From the NCBI GenBank assembly GCA_013398055.1, contig VZRS01002388.1, positions 1 to 64,000 of the forward strand: DNA of 64,000 nucleotides, given 5' to 3'. Each line of letters starts with the position of its first letter. Positions within the stretch are counted from its first letter, which is position 1. Source of the stretch: Ifrita kowaldi (lineage: Eukaryota > Chordata > Aves > Passeriformes > Cinclosomatidae). The translations under genes and the position numbers were made by a program. Shown here piece after piece: positions 36,661-49,450 of this stretch. The notes beneath the pieces were generated by a model. That model ran no database searches. It worked only from the letters and a program-made list of their open reading frames with translations, and was not told the DNA's origin.

Positions 36661-39600
36661 GGGACCATTGGCCCGGTGGCATTTTGAAAGGCTGCAGGTT
36701 GGGGTTCCTATGATTTAATGTGACCTCAGAGAACAAGACAAAACTTTTCTATCTGTTTATACACTTCCCTGGGTGCTCCCTTCTCCGGGGTCCAAGAGGA
36801 AAACCCAGTATAACCCGCCCCATGTGCAAGTTCTGTATTGTGTGGTGTTTTGTTTATTTTTTATCTTTTTGTTTGTTTGTTTTGGGGTTTTTTGAGGTTC
36901 CTTTGGATTTGAAACATGTCCTGGAAGCACAGCTCGGAGACATTTCGCTCACTCTGAATTTCACTGCCTTGTTTCCCTCCTTTGACACGAAGAGTTAAAG
37001 ATGCCTGGTGTAAAATCAGAAGATCACAAGCTCAAACTGGTTCTTGCTGCACCAGCCTTCTTACATGAAATATTCCTACCAGGATTCATCCTGAATAGTC
37101 AGGGCAGAATCCCAAACATTTCATATTTCTGTAAGATTTTAATACACCAATACACGCCTCAGTTTTCCAACATCTACCAACATCTGGAAAGATCCTTTAT
37201 CCCTTCTTGTCCAGTTTGGACTTTTCCTGAATATTTTTTCTATTTCTTATTTTACAGTAGCCAAAATGTTGGTTTGGGTCAACACAGAGTAGAAAAGCCA
37301 TTTTTTATAGTCCTGATGTTGCTACCAGGAATTACATATGCTGATGTCCCTCTAATGATGAACTTTTGGTCCCTTCCAGTCCAAGCCATTTCAAGATTCT
37401 CTGATTTCAATGACATTCCTTTTCTGAATGGAAACCTTGAAAACCCATTAGATGTTCACTAATCTGGTGCACAAAATTTGCAGCTGCATCTACTGCTCTT
37501 TCTTGATCATATTGTCTCTGACTGTGAGATAAAAAAGAAAGACCCCTGACATAAAATATGATTTCTGTGGAGGGGGAATAAAAGCTGGAGTTGAACAAGC
37601 TTCTTAGCCTTAAAAATACTGCAAAAGGAGATGTCCTAGCTTAAATTTTTTAGATAAAAATTCAGGTTAGTTATAATTTTTTCTGAGTATTTTTATCTAC
37701 CCCTAAGGCAAGAGATAAATGAAGTGTGATAGTACTTTGGAGAGCTTAGGAACTATTTGTAGTGAATAATTTATTCGACAAATTTTGCCCTTATTTCAGT
37801 TCATGAATTATCTGTGAACTGACTGGTACTTTTACGAATTTATTCATAATTCAGAATTATTCCAGAAATGCTTCTGTCCAAACACATTTTGCTGCAAAGT
37901 TTGCCTATGAGCAGATTATTGATTTAGCTATTTGTTATCTGCAATGTATTACTTGGGGGGTGAGGTGGAAGAGTCATTTTCAAAGGCCCAGAAACTCCTC
38001 CTTAAAGTACATTTCAAAGGTTTCAGGAGAGCTAATCATGCTGTTTGCTGCCTTCCTGGGGTCTGGGTTAATTTCTGTTTATTTTTGTCATAGTTCTTTA
38101 TTGGTATGTTTGAAATGGACTTAAATAAACTGGCTTTAGGATCTAATTTGTGACTTTAACCAAAACAAACATTAAATTTGTTAAAGAAAAGCAAATATTC
38201 TGCTCTGTAGATAAGACAACCCACAGAGTAGGTGTAGTCCTCTGTCTGGGTATGATTTACATATGATTTACATATCTACAAAAGTCTGTTATAATCTCTT
38301 CTTAACCTGCAGCAATGTCCATGTATTTGGGCTTGTTTTAAGGAGCAAATTGCATTAGAAGGAAAATAGAAGGAAATTTAGTGCAACTATCCCCCTATAA
38401 CTTCAACTTAGTTTTCTGTGGTTCTAATGCCCTGATTTAATTTGATACAATTACAATATGCCCTGCAATCTAAGGCGAGTAAATGAATTTTGTGTCAAGA
38501 GTGAAATACAATCTGTTAAAATTGGTTTGAAAATACAATTTTAGGTCTAGTACAGCAAGTCCTGACATTTCAGATTAATCTGTCCTATAACAAAATTAAT
38601 GACACTCAAAGTTGTTTAAGAATGGCTGTTAACTATACTTACCCTATTCATCACTGGCTCGATCAGTCTAATCCAAGAAGTCACCAGGCTATTAAGTACA
38701 GTACATCAGCTCACTTTAAGGACATTTGGATTGGGATTGTTTGAGGGATCAAATGCCTGCTCATAGAAATAAAAGGTAAATAACAAGAGAGATAAATATG
38801 GCTGATATTGCTGATGTGGTGCCTGTAGGTCGGTGTGTCACTGCAGGAGATCTCCCTGCTGAAAAACACGATTAAGCTAAAAACTACAGGCACATCTGGG
38901 TGGATTTATGTGGGTGATCCAAACTTTTAGGACCTCCCATGGGGCAGCAGATCTCAGGAGTGTGGCTCCTCCTGCTTCACACCTTGGAGCTGCTGCCTGT
39001 CCCCTTGCTCAATCCGTGTCACGGTGAGGTTCCCCCTGCTCCTGTCCCACTGCTGTCCCAGCTGGAGCCTGGAAGGAGACACGCTCAGGCTTCATCCTGC
39101 ACGTCAGATGGCAGAGTCAGAGTGCTGTCCATTGCTCTCTGCTTTGTTCCTCATGTTAGCCTCAAGCCTGCAGCGGTAATTGCAATTTGGGGTCCAAACT
39201 GGCCATAAAAAGCTTTGCAAGCAATTAAGGCAGTGCAGAAAGCAGATGGGTTTGGGCTGATTTGCAGAACTAGAGCTGAGAAGAGCCACATCAGGCATTG
39301 TTCTCTCCATTCCACTGTTTTTCCTACTGAAAAGTAAGAATAAAAGAAGATATATTCTGGTTTTATGTAAAGTGAAAATGTTTACCTGAGCCATGATGAT
39401 TTTGACATGACTTTATTATAGGGGGTTTTTTTAAAGAAAAAAGGAAAACTAGAGTTTTTCACTGAAGGTGCAGGGGTTACTATCCTCCTTTGAACAAACG
39501 TTTTAGATCTGTGAGACCAAGATGAAGTTTTCCCTCTGCTTCATCGAATTTGAACTCCATTCCCTAACAGAGAAGGACCTGAACTGGGTGGTTCAGTGCA

Positions 39601-42600
39601 TGCCTGAATAATGCCATGCAGAAAGGAACAGCTCCAGTGTTTTGATCAGTGAAGACAGTGCAGATTCACTAGAACATATCTACAAAATGTGGAAGACGTT
39701 TCAAAGACCAGAATATAAATTTTCTCTCCACAGGGAAAACTAGAGGCAGCTCATCTGCTTTTCCCAGGAGTGCCTTGGGATTAAAAATGATGTTGTTTTT
39801 ACTCCACCCATTTAGTGACTCTGTCCTTGCCACCCTATTTGAGAAAAGCCACCTCAACCTGTTAATTGCTGTAGATTAATTGTGTAGATTAATTGAAACT
39901 GTTTTCTTCAGAAAGAGGAGTGTTCACTTTACCTGAAGAGTGCCACAACTCTTATTTTTGATCCAAAGCACTGGCTCGTTGTGACACACATTCCATTTGG
40001 TGATGAAAATGGCGCTCAGGTTTCATTTGGCTTTGTACCTCTTTTGGTCAGCATTACTTGGGTTCACATAAATTATGGATTCTCTTTTCCTGCTGTTGGG
40101 AATGTGGAAGAACTTCCCCAGGATGGCTGAAACCGGTGGATTTGACTGTTTCTGAACCTGTACTTTGTGCTGAGCACATGCCAAGCTCAGACACCATCTT
40201 CCCTCCCCTCCCTCCGGAGTGAGACCATTCCAGGATTTCCCACTGCAAACTTTCACAGCTCACAAAGCTGAATTGATTCTCCTTTACTTTTGACACCGAA
40301 GGTGATCTCCTCTCCTCCAGGATAAAGTGCTACATTTGCTCACCTAATAGCCATACTTTTTGCCCAAATGTTGCCATTAAAAACTCAGCTCTGGCCATTA
40401 GGCTCTTCCTAGAGTAAGGCAGAAGAAAATTCAGGACTAAACCTGAGTGGTAATTACCTCACTGAATGTTCATCCACTCACACATTTTTCATCCACTTTA
40501 AAATTGCATTCCCCTATACATTTCCTGTATTCTAATGCCTCTCCTGCAGCTTTTAGCTGGAATCACCAGAGTAATCGGTGTCCTTCGTTACAGTCCAGGC
40601 AAGACTAAATGCAGAGCTAACACCCTACACTGAAGTGATATGAATCACATCACCACAAAAAGCCTGACATCTGGGTTTACCACATAGGCATGTGGGAATG
40701 AAAAATTGCTTTTGATGCCTCTCTTTCTCTGTTATTTTTATTATTTTTTTTTAAAGGAGGGGAAAAAAATAAAAAGATGAGGGTATGACCATTACAGAGA
40801 TTTTCTTTTAAAATCTAGAGGGAAGAAATGCCAGCCTGGTGCCTTCCTGGGTCCGACACACAGAAGCAAATGCAAGCTCTCAAAGGGCAAGTGTGAATTT
40901 TGATGCTGTGGAAAATGTGGAGAAATTATTACACCTCTTTCCCGAGTGGACCTTGGATTCCTAATTGCCCTTGGAAGAGCACAGCAATCCAGAGTACGTG
41001 GATATCCAGCGGGGATGTTTTCCTCCTGTTTTAATAAATACAGAATACCAATATGCATCTCTAATTCAGGCACAAGATGGACAGACTGTGTGGGTGTTAC
41101 ATGCTCAAATCCATTTTGCGCGGTGCCAGGATGTAAGAAAGGAGAGTACAGGCCAAAACCTGCACCACTGAAGGGTTTACTGACAGAAATTTGTCTTTAC
41201 AAGCAATAATTGTGATAATTGCCTCTACAGTAAGGAATCTTCCCTTACTGTACTGATTTCTGTCCCCTTCAGGACAAGCAGGAGCTTGGGACTGATGTTC
41301 CCATGATGTTCATGTTCCTGTAAAAGCTTGGGGATCACCTCTGGACCTAAACACCTTTTATAAACACAAACCAGCCCATAACAAATGAGTATTTGTTTCC
41401 GCTTCAGATAATCTATCCATCAGCGGTTTTAGGACAGCTGCAGTGGCAATTTAAATGGTAGAAAATAAATAAATCCCATTTATTCGTGGCTGAATTTTTC
41501 ATGGCCATGTTGGTATTAAATATTAACTGTATGGAATGTTTCTGTATCAGCTTCTAAAAGAGCATGGAAATTGGTTTGTAAGAGAATTGTTCTTAGTTAC
41601 ACACACTCCTAAAACACAGAGACTTCAGGATCTTTTGTTACCTTTTTAAAGCGAAGGTGCATGGAGATAAATTTACCTGAAAGGCAAGCATGCACCAAAG
41701 GGAAGGGCAAACAATAATATTTATTGGCATAGTAAAATCCTGTTTTCTGTTAGGCCTGTGTCAAACTAAATACAGGTTGGGTTTTTTTAAATTTTATTTA
41801 TAATTTAAAAAGAAGTAAACATGATTAACAGCCAAGGCAATTCCTATTGCTTTTCCCACACATAACTGTAGCCTTAGTGACTGCACACACCAAGCAACAT
41901 TCAGCATCAAGATCAGGATCCAGCTTCCAGGGGAGCTTCTCAAACTTCCCTAACTGCTGCTCTAGTGCACAGGTGACACTGAGTTAGGCAAAAGATGAGG
42001 ACTGGTGTCATGTTAAGCAAAACATTCCAATGCAAAAGAAACCCAGAGATCATAAAGCCCCTGATATCAACCTTTGGTGCCAGTCATCATCAGGGCATCT
42101 CTGGGCCAGAGGAGCTCTCCATTCCTTGCAGAAATGTGAATAATTTGGTAACTGTTCTATGTTCTCCTGCAAGTTCCCACTGAGATTTTTCATTAGCCAG
42201 TACATGAACATTGTGAGCTGTAAATTAAGCATGAGAACAGCTTGGCTGGCAACATGCAGAGTGATCTTGGGACAGCCAGGGCCAGGCCTGTGCCCTCAGA
42301 TAAAACCAGATATAATTTCTCTGCTGTCACAAGATTTCTGCCATTGTTTTCCTCCCAATGTAAATCCCACCTGCCTGCTTGCTCATCCTTTCACAGTCCT
42401 CAGCCACTGCCAGATTTGCATTTTTGTCTTTCAACAGAAGAGACAAACAGAGCTGCTGATTTAAGTTTTGGTAACTCCCTCTGCTTTAATGCTTCCACAA
42501 TAATTTCCACTAGGCAAGTGCATTCCCCAAAGTAAGAAAAGCATAGACACGTTTTTCTAGCTCAGTGCATCACAACTGGATGTGACTTTTTATGTTCCAG

Positions 42601-43699
42601 GGGATGAGATTGGTGGCTGTGACCACAGGGCGGGGGGTACGACAGGCAAGTACCTTGATGGCATTCACAGGAGCCTGTTGGTGCTGAGGAGCTCTGCCAG
42701 CAAACACCACCTCAGGAAGAAGCCTTTGGACTTAATTCATGATCCATTACTCTGGATTCCTGCCAGTCTGATGCACCCATGCAAGCATGCCAGTGCCAGG
42801 GAACAGCAAATCACCCTTCTGCACCAGGCAGGCCTTTGCTGCTGAGTGTTGTCCCATGATATGAAGTTCCATCTTGCTCTATCCTTAATGTAAAATTTAT
42901 GGGTTTAGCTGTGCCTGGTAAATTTTGAGATTTGGGGCTCTCTCTGGACAGGAGCCAGGCTGAATTCTTTATCTGGTAAAAGTGGACAAGCATAAAATAT
43001 GTTGTCTGGCTGTAACTTGGACACAGCTGCTGTCCTGGATTTCCTGCTGCAGCTCAGGTTAGGAGCTAAAATCCATTCCACTAAAATCTTAAATGGTTTC
43101 AATGAAGCCTTTAAGAACTGCATATACTAATATTAACAGCTGTGAGGATGATCAAAAAAGCTGACCCCGATATTGGAAAAAATGGGAGTTCAGTAGAAAT
43201 CCATTTTCAGGAATCTCATAGAAATGTAGTGAACACTGAAAACATCGGAAATGTAGCTTTGTGATCACCTTGGCACCAGAGAGCTTCTCACAACAATTCA
43301 AATCAGGTATCAATCTGCAAACACAAAATCACATAAACACACAATGGAAAACCCCAAAATTAACTCAAGGAATCACAGTTGCAATGCCTGAGCCCAGATT
43401 TCAGAATGCAAGTATTGATGTACGCCACATAGGAATGGCTCTGGACCAATGCTAACACATAAGAACAATACAATTTAAGCCAGGCTTAAAACAGCCTTGT
43501 TTGAACAGTGTTCTTATTCCAGGATCAGGTTTCACAGGCAGTGACTTTGATGTGTCATTTTTCTTACTCCACAGAAATGTTCTGTTCCTTAAGGAGGAAA
43601 CAAAGGCCTTTGCTTTGCCAAGTTATCCACGTCAAAAATATCGAAACTTCATAAAACATCTGGTTCTCTCTGTTTTGCAGTATTCTTATTTGGTCACTG
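36661..43699. other. Long unique stretch, no supported gene or transposon
   Basis: Seven kilobases without CR1. Minor features: (TTTG)n at about 36,869-36,882, an atgatttacat direct repeat near 38,252-38,273, a ggagatctcc palindrome near 38,846 and a short hairpin at 41,226-41,252. The longest frame (37,001-37,462, plus) has no domain and no splice or promoter support. Confidence 0.45.
41226..41252. other. Perfect 10-bp stem with a 7-base loop
   Basis: tacagtaagg at 41,226-41,235 pairs with ccttactgta at 41,243-41,252 around the loop aatcttc. It is too short for a microRNA precursor, and a stem of this size is expected roughly once by chance in a window this long. Confidence 0.6.
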
Positions 43700-43930
43700 A
43701 CTGAACTCTTATGGTCCAATTAATTAAATTAATGGCTATCTCATAAATTTAAAAAATATATACCCCATGTCCTTAAACCTCTGAATCCCAGCTGGGAACC
43801 TGAAAGGCGTGAAATACAAAGTAATCATCTCACATCAACAGAAACTGATCTTAAAGCTGTAATTACATGATAAATGCCTTTATGACACATGGCCACTATT
43901 TGGTCATGCCCTAGAGACAAATGCTAAGAG
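43700..43930. promoter_or_regulatory. Candidate conserved enhancer-like element
   Basis: Includes ggtccaattaattaaattaa near 43,713 with TAATTA at 43,721-43,726, tgaaaggcgtgaaatacaaa near 43,801 and agctgtaattacatgataaa near 43,855. Dense homeodomain-type cores, no repeat signature and no open frame. It ends next to a G-rich run (listed separately). Confidence 0.4.
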
Positions 43931-43934
43931 CCAA

Positions 43935-43951
43935 GGGGGTGGGGAGGGGGG
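43935..43951 (+). other. Possible G-quadruplex motif
   Basis: Three G tracts of five, four and six bases, separated by a single T and a single A (gggggtggggagggggg). The six-base tract could split to give four tracts of the required length only with strained loops. It is isolated in AT-rich DNA at the edge of an enhancer-like block. Confidence 0.5.
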
Positions 43952-45896
43952 AGGAAAGGTACCTGGTAGCCAATCCCTTCAGCCTGTTTGCAATTTCATT
44001 GGCTTTCTTTCAATGACCTGAGACTTCCAAGAGCATGATAGATATTTCCTAAATATTTTACATTCAGGTAATTACAGTAGAATATGGATTTGCTAGTCAG
44101 CTTAGAGGAGACCAATTAATTGCTGCAAATCATGGTGTAGGAGATGAGCTTGCAGCAGGAGAAGGGTCACATCTTAATAAAAGAGGCAGAGCTGGGTGCA
44201 CTTGACTAAAGTCTCTTGTGCAAGTTCACCATAGACTGGAAACCTCCACAGTATTTGCTTAAGTAAAATCTTTGTATATTTGAGTGTTTACCTGAGTTAG
44301 AGCCATTGACTTAGGCCTTAAATTTCGGCAGTTTGCTGCTGGCCAAGCACCAGAGTAGAAACATTTTACATCATATTTTATTTCAGCACGACATCCTCTA
44401 TTTCATTATCTTTTCACAGGATTTCAATAGCACGACTCAATGTCCAGTTCAATTTTTTATCTGGTCTGCTCTGGAGATTTTCTCTCCCAAGGCACTAAAT
44501 TGACACACCCCTTTAAAAACAACAACCAGGGCAATTTTAGGACCATATTCTCTGTCCTAAATGGTGCAGAACTCCCCACAAAAGCCAGTTTTGTGCTTCC
44601 CAAAAAGTACTAAAAGACTTATTCAGAAAGACTCGAATTACTGGTGTTTCACCTACTGGAGGAGCACCATCTATAGTTTTGAGAACTGATGAGGATATGG
44701 ACAGCTGAAATTCTTAAGGCTTGCAAATTCCTTTCAACCCAAAAAGTGGGATGGAAATCTCTTTCAAGGCATGTTTTTATATCTCCCAAGCCCACAGAAA
44801 GCAGGGGTGTATTTATTTTTCCCTGTCAGGTTGTAAGCATAAGGTCACATTTTCAAACATAGCTGAGTTACAGAGGAGCTAAAGTGAACAATGCAGCATT
44901 CAAATGATCCTGTTAGAGCATCAGCATTGCACTCACATGCCTCTCTACTTCTATTAATTTCTGCATCACAGGCAGATGCTAATTTTGATTGGAAAACAAG
45001 GCAACATGGAGACTTTTCCCTTCTTTTTCATCCCAGTAAATCTAGCTGAACTGCATCACAAAGCAATTCTGAGTTAGCTGTACCAAATCATATCAATGCC
45101 ATATTTTTGTAGCTTCATCTAACTCGTTTTCAAATATGCCTTGAAAATTGTTTTTGAAGTAGTTGTTTCTCTGAAGCCATTAGATCTTACTTAGTGCCAG
45201 TAATCGATGGTGCTTCTCAAGGTTAATGACAAAGATAACTTCTGGTTTTTGACGTTCACATGACTTCTCCTATTGACTCCAGAGGGAGTCTATCTCAGGA
45301 CTGAAGCTGGCATTCCGAAAGGGATAATAAAGAACCAGGTTAATCATTAATCAGCACACAGATGTAATTATTTTGATGTGAAATGCTATTCCATATAAAA
45401 CTCCATCAAGAGATCCCACCTCCTGCATTACCTGAATTCTAGCTCTTTTCTTAAACTTGTCTCACTTAAAAGTAAATATGCTAGTTGTTTAAAAGAAATA
45501 GATGCTTGTGCAGCTTTTAAAGTAATTTTAAAACAGGTTTGAAGAACAATTGGCTTTTGCACCACACTTATTAACACCAGGCAGACAATAAAATAGGAGA
45601 GAACCTCTGCACGCTGATCACAGTTTATAGTTTTACAGTGTGACAAATACAGATAGAAAAAGGCATGCAAAGTATCCTGAATAATCACCCTGGTTTTCAA
45701 TGACCCCTTGGGTATTTGCATTCATCAGAGGGAAAGCAAGGACACAACAATCGTGACAGGCTCTGGTTGCCCTGTGCAGGTGGGAGCCCATCTCGTCCCT
45801 GGTGAGAGCATCCCAGTGCAAAATGTGCTTGGGGGAGTTACTGCCCAAATTGTCCTTACAAAAGCTTAAAGCATGGCTTTAAACTGTAAGAAAGAA
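43952..45896. other. Unique sequence, no supported gene
   Basis: A further motif-dense patch lies near 44,060-44,210 (gaccaattaattgctgcaaa). No transposon or gene signature. Confidence 0.42.
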
Positions 45897-46110
45897 GTTT
45901 TGGATGGGATTTTAGGAAGGAGTTCCTCCCTCTGAGGGTGGGCAGAGAAGCTGTGGCTGCTCCTGGATCCCTGGCAGTGTCCAAGGCCAGGCTGGACATT
46001 GGGGCTTGGAGCAGCCTGGGACAGTGGAAGGTGTCTCTGCCCATGGCAGGGGATGGGACTGGATGGGCTTTAAGGTCCCTTCCAACCCAAACCATTCTGT
46101 GATCCCATGA
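45897..46110 (+). mobile_element. CR1 LINE, 3' fragment
   Basis: Sense CR1: gggtgggcagagaagctgtg, then ctcctggatccctggcagtg, then caaggccaggctggacattg, ggcttggagcagcctgggac and ggtcccttccaacccaaacc, ending at attctgtgatcccatga. This is the best-preserved sense copy and the first CR1 after a gap of about 20.6 kb. Confidence 0.96.
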
Positions 46111-46589
46111 CGACAGCGAGTTTAACAGACTTGGGCAAATAAAACTTTATTCAATTTAACATGTATCCCCATCTTTTTAGTTTCTGAAAGGAATCTCATG
46201 ACGTTAAGGATGACAACAAAAAGGTTTTTCCAGAGCCAAAGATCAGGGAGGGTACTGGAGATAATGCAAAAGAGCTGCAGGTACTGAGGCAACACTGACT
46301 GAACACATTAAATATCTCTTCACGTAAGCTCTTGCTTAATTTTAAGCCTGTGAGGAGTTTTGCATGCTCAAGGTTAAAATAAGTGACAAATAGCTTTGTG
46401 GAATAGCAGCTGGAATTCAGGAAAGAAACCAAGTGTGACAATAGGATCTATAATACAGTTATAAAAATACATAGGTGCAATAAAATGCAAATTTGAGGTG
46501 TACAACAAACGGAGCACCCGAACCGTTCATCTCAGCTTTGTGCTCTTTGTGGAAAGACGAGGAGGTGGAGTGGAATCAGCTTTTATATA
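46111..46589. other. Unique AT-rich sequence
   Basis: Nothing supportable beyond short frames. Confidence 0.4.
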
Positions 46590-47055
46590 ACCTTAATCTC
46601 AAAGAGCCTTCCTAATATTAAATGCATAAATTAGGGTGGGTTTTTTTCACTAGCATTCTCTGGGAAAGCTGCAGTTTTAATGCAAATGAGTCCCAAAGAG
46701 ACAAAGAGAAAATAAATATTTGTTTTTCATTCAATGATCCTGTTAGGTGTTATCTGCTGTGACCCTCCCCTAGCCTTACCATCAGATATCCATGCAAACA
46801 GGGCCATTAGAAATGAGCAGCTTTTCTTTGAAATTAAATATAGATTTGCCTGAAAATTTCCTTATCTCTTTACATTTACATTTCTAACAATACCCGTGTA
46901 TTATTGCTGGGCTCACTAGTAAAATTCAAAGAGGTCATTAATGAAAGCTTGTTCTCATATAAAAGATTTTAGTGAATTGCTTTGTGAAGAAAATTCTGCT
47001 GGTTTAGTACACAGTGTAATTGCTTCCTTTGGCCATCTGCTAAGCAGGAGAAAAC
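46590..47055. promoter_or_regulatory. Candidate conserved enhancer-like element
   Basis: A long AT-rich but motif-dense block: taatattaaatgcataaatt near 46,612, gttttaatgcaaatgagtcc near 46,673 (octamer-like ATGCAAAT), catcagatatccatgcaaac near 46,780 and acacagtgtaattgcttcct near 47,009. No repeat signature and no gene-like frame. Confidence 0.4.
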
Positions 47056-48539
47056 CTGGAGTTCACAAAGGTATTTTTTTATTTACAAATTATTGGAAGC
47101 ACTAAAGGAGAGTGTCCACATCTTGTCTGTGTTGTCTGTGCCTCCCTCAGAGGTGAAGATGCAATGTGTGCTTATCTGCATTTTACTGGCATTCCCTTAA
47201 GTACTGAAGCTCATTCTCTGTCCTGTTCCTGATGTTTTCTGTGACCACAGCTCTCTGTACCTGCTCTGCTGCATATCCCCTTTGCCCTGAACAGCTGGGA
47301 AATTCCAAACTCTCCTTCAGACTTCCTGACAATCCTCTCAGGAGGCAGAACATTTGGGGTGTATGGAGGGTGGGGAGTGCGTCCTCGAAGCAAAGAGGAA
47401 CTTGGATGCCACTTCCAAGTAACCTGCAAACATTTATTTATTTTTCAACATTTATGGATGTTTAATTACCAATGTGTTCGAGATCAGGTGTGAAGCCCCA
47501 TTAATAGAGCTTCTGTCTGGCAGTGTGTGCATGAATGTGAGTTAAAGGTGTTCTTGTGACTGTGAATACTAATGAACAGTGGGTGGGTGGTGAAAACCTT
47601 TCAAAGGATGTTGCAAGCAGTCCAAACGCCTGAAATGCAGAACTTGGGTTAAAATAAACAAATATTCCAAAAATAGAGACAACAAAGTGATTAAGTATCA
47701 TCTGGTAATTTTCTGTGGGGCACCTTAATAGTCCATAGGACAGTTTTTAATCACCTGTGAACAAGATTCCAGTGAGCTGGAGATTTAGACACACAATGGT
47801 TGCAAGAGTGAGCTAATGGAGGGACTAGAAAGACCTGACAACAGGTACAGAAATTGTTTAAAATCCAATTTTAAGCTGGATTGTAAACTAATTAACTGAC
47901 ACCCGTTAAAGTTCCCATATATTCCCTTTAGGCTCAAGGAGAATATGGCTTCCCAGACAGCCCATTGTGTCCTTTCACAGGTGAAGTGGCTGAATCCCAG
48001 CCCGCTCACACCAGGTGAGAAAGCACTGGAGATTTTCCCTGTGCTTGTGGGCCCGTGGTGTGCGCAGCCGCCTGCCAAAGGCTCCTCTGCTCCCAAGGGC
48101 TCTGCCATCCTCACAGCACTTTTCCACTGGGAGCCTGAGAGCATTAAAGAAAAGATTGCCATTTCTTTTAGCGGGTTTTTGGAGGGCCCACAGCAGCGAC
48201 AAAACGTTTTCAAACCCCTGCCAACTTTGAGAAGTGTCCTTTCTGAGCACGAGGCAAGCGCTTCCGAAAGGGCTGCGGACTATTCTAGGATTTGACCTTT
48301 CGCTGTGAGGAGAAATTTGGCTGCTGCAGCAAAGCCAGAAGCATCTCTTTGTTGAGCACTAGACAGGCTGCCTGTGTGCCTGTCCCCTTGCAGGCTCCAG
48401 GCTTTCACAAGTAAAGCATCCCTCGGGCTTTATATCCGCCTCCTGAGATGTTAAGGAAAGAGAGCCTGCTCCTGCCCCTGTGGAAGCAGGGAAAGAAACT
48501 CCTTGACTGGTTTGGGAATACATTCAAGTAATGAATCAG
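47056..48539. other. Unique sequence, opposed open frames at 47.8-48.3 kb
   Basis: Frames of 142 codons (-) and 116 codons (+) overlap at 47,785-48,295. With no domain and no splice support, neither can be preferred, and the region is simply GC-richer than its flanks. Confidence 0.42.
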
Positions 48540-49450
48540 GTGGTTTTGGTGGAAATTTGCAATTCAAAGGCTGCCATTAGAAAAGTAGCATTTGAAACTG
48601 TGTTGCTGTGTTATGCCTCATGTAGATCAGTATCAAATTAAATTTCCCTATTGTACCTCTTATGTTGTTAACACAAAGCAGGGAGTGTTGTTTGCCTCAT
48701 CTCCATCCTTCTAACTGCAACATCCTTTTCAGTTTAAACTATACAGAAGTGAATCATTATTGAGGCCTTCTGTTTACCATCTTTAGAAGATTTAATTTAT
48801 CCCAATAAACATTGTGAAGCAGACCTTTTGCATTTGCAATGACATATAATTTACTTGGAACAAATGCTTTGGGTTCGGCATAAAGACCATTCATCAGGCA
48901 AATCTGAATCAGAGGCAGCTTAGAAAAAGAGTCCTTTGTCTAATTGTTTTCCATCACAAACAACATGTGGGAAGGAGATTTAGGCAATATTTTCAAACAT
49001 TATAAGCTACATAATTATTGTCCTCGGCAAACCTGGTGATAGTTTTTGCAGTCACAATTGCACTTTATCTGTCTAATCACCCATTCACTGTGACCAATTA
49101 CAGACTTGGCATTGATGAGGAGGCATTTAATAATATTAAATACAAAACCGGAGATTTGAATAATGTTGAGTTTATGACACAAACTAACAAAAGCCAGGAA
49201 ATTCAAAGGCGAGGTTTACGCTCCATCCTTAATTCATGGCATTCTGCCGAGGCGTAAGAGCACATATGAGCGCTGCAGAGCCCTCCACCACACAAAGATC
49301 GTTGCAGTGCTGAGTTACAAAGGAATAATAAAGTCTTGAGATTAATTTTTAATGTTTAAGTCTTTTGCAGATTTACCATGTAGCTGCAACGATCTTCTTG
49401 TTACGTGTTATGTTTGTAGAGCTTTTTAACTCTATGAACTTTTTGGGGGG
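48540..49450. promoter_or_regulatory. Candidate conserved element cluster with a long-range inverted repeat
   Basis: The densest part, 48,990-49,260, includes cctcggcaaacctggtgata near 49,022, tacaaaaccggagatttgaa near 49,141 and attctgccgaggcgtaagag near 49,241. It has about eleven CpGs overall, a 7-bp inverted repeat with a 3-base spacer (atttaat/attaaat at 49,125-49,141), and a perfect 13-bp inverted repeat (aagatcgttgcag at 49,295-49,307 with ctgcaacgatctt at 49,384-49,396). A 79-codon plus-strand frame (49,018-49,257) crosses it, with an acceptor-like tttttgcag at 49,045-49,053 and a donor-like gcgtaaga at its end, so an exon is not ruled out. I favour a regulatory element. Confidence 0.42.

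Noticed and set aside
37001..37462. 153-codon plus-strand frame
   Set aside because: F- and P-rich translation typical of T/C-rich non-coding DNA; no domain.
41226..41252. Hairpin as a microRNA gene
   Set aside because: Stem of only 10 bp; precursors need a stem of about 25-30 bp, and a 10-bp stem is expected about once by chance here.
47785..48295. Opposed frames of 142 (-) and 116 (+) codons
   Set aside because: Mutually overlapping, no recognised domain, best explained by higher local GC.
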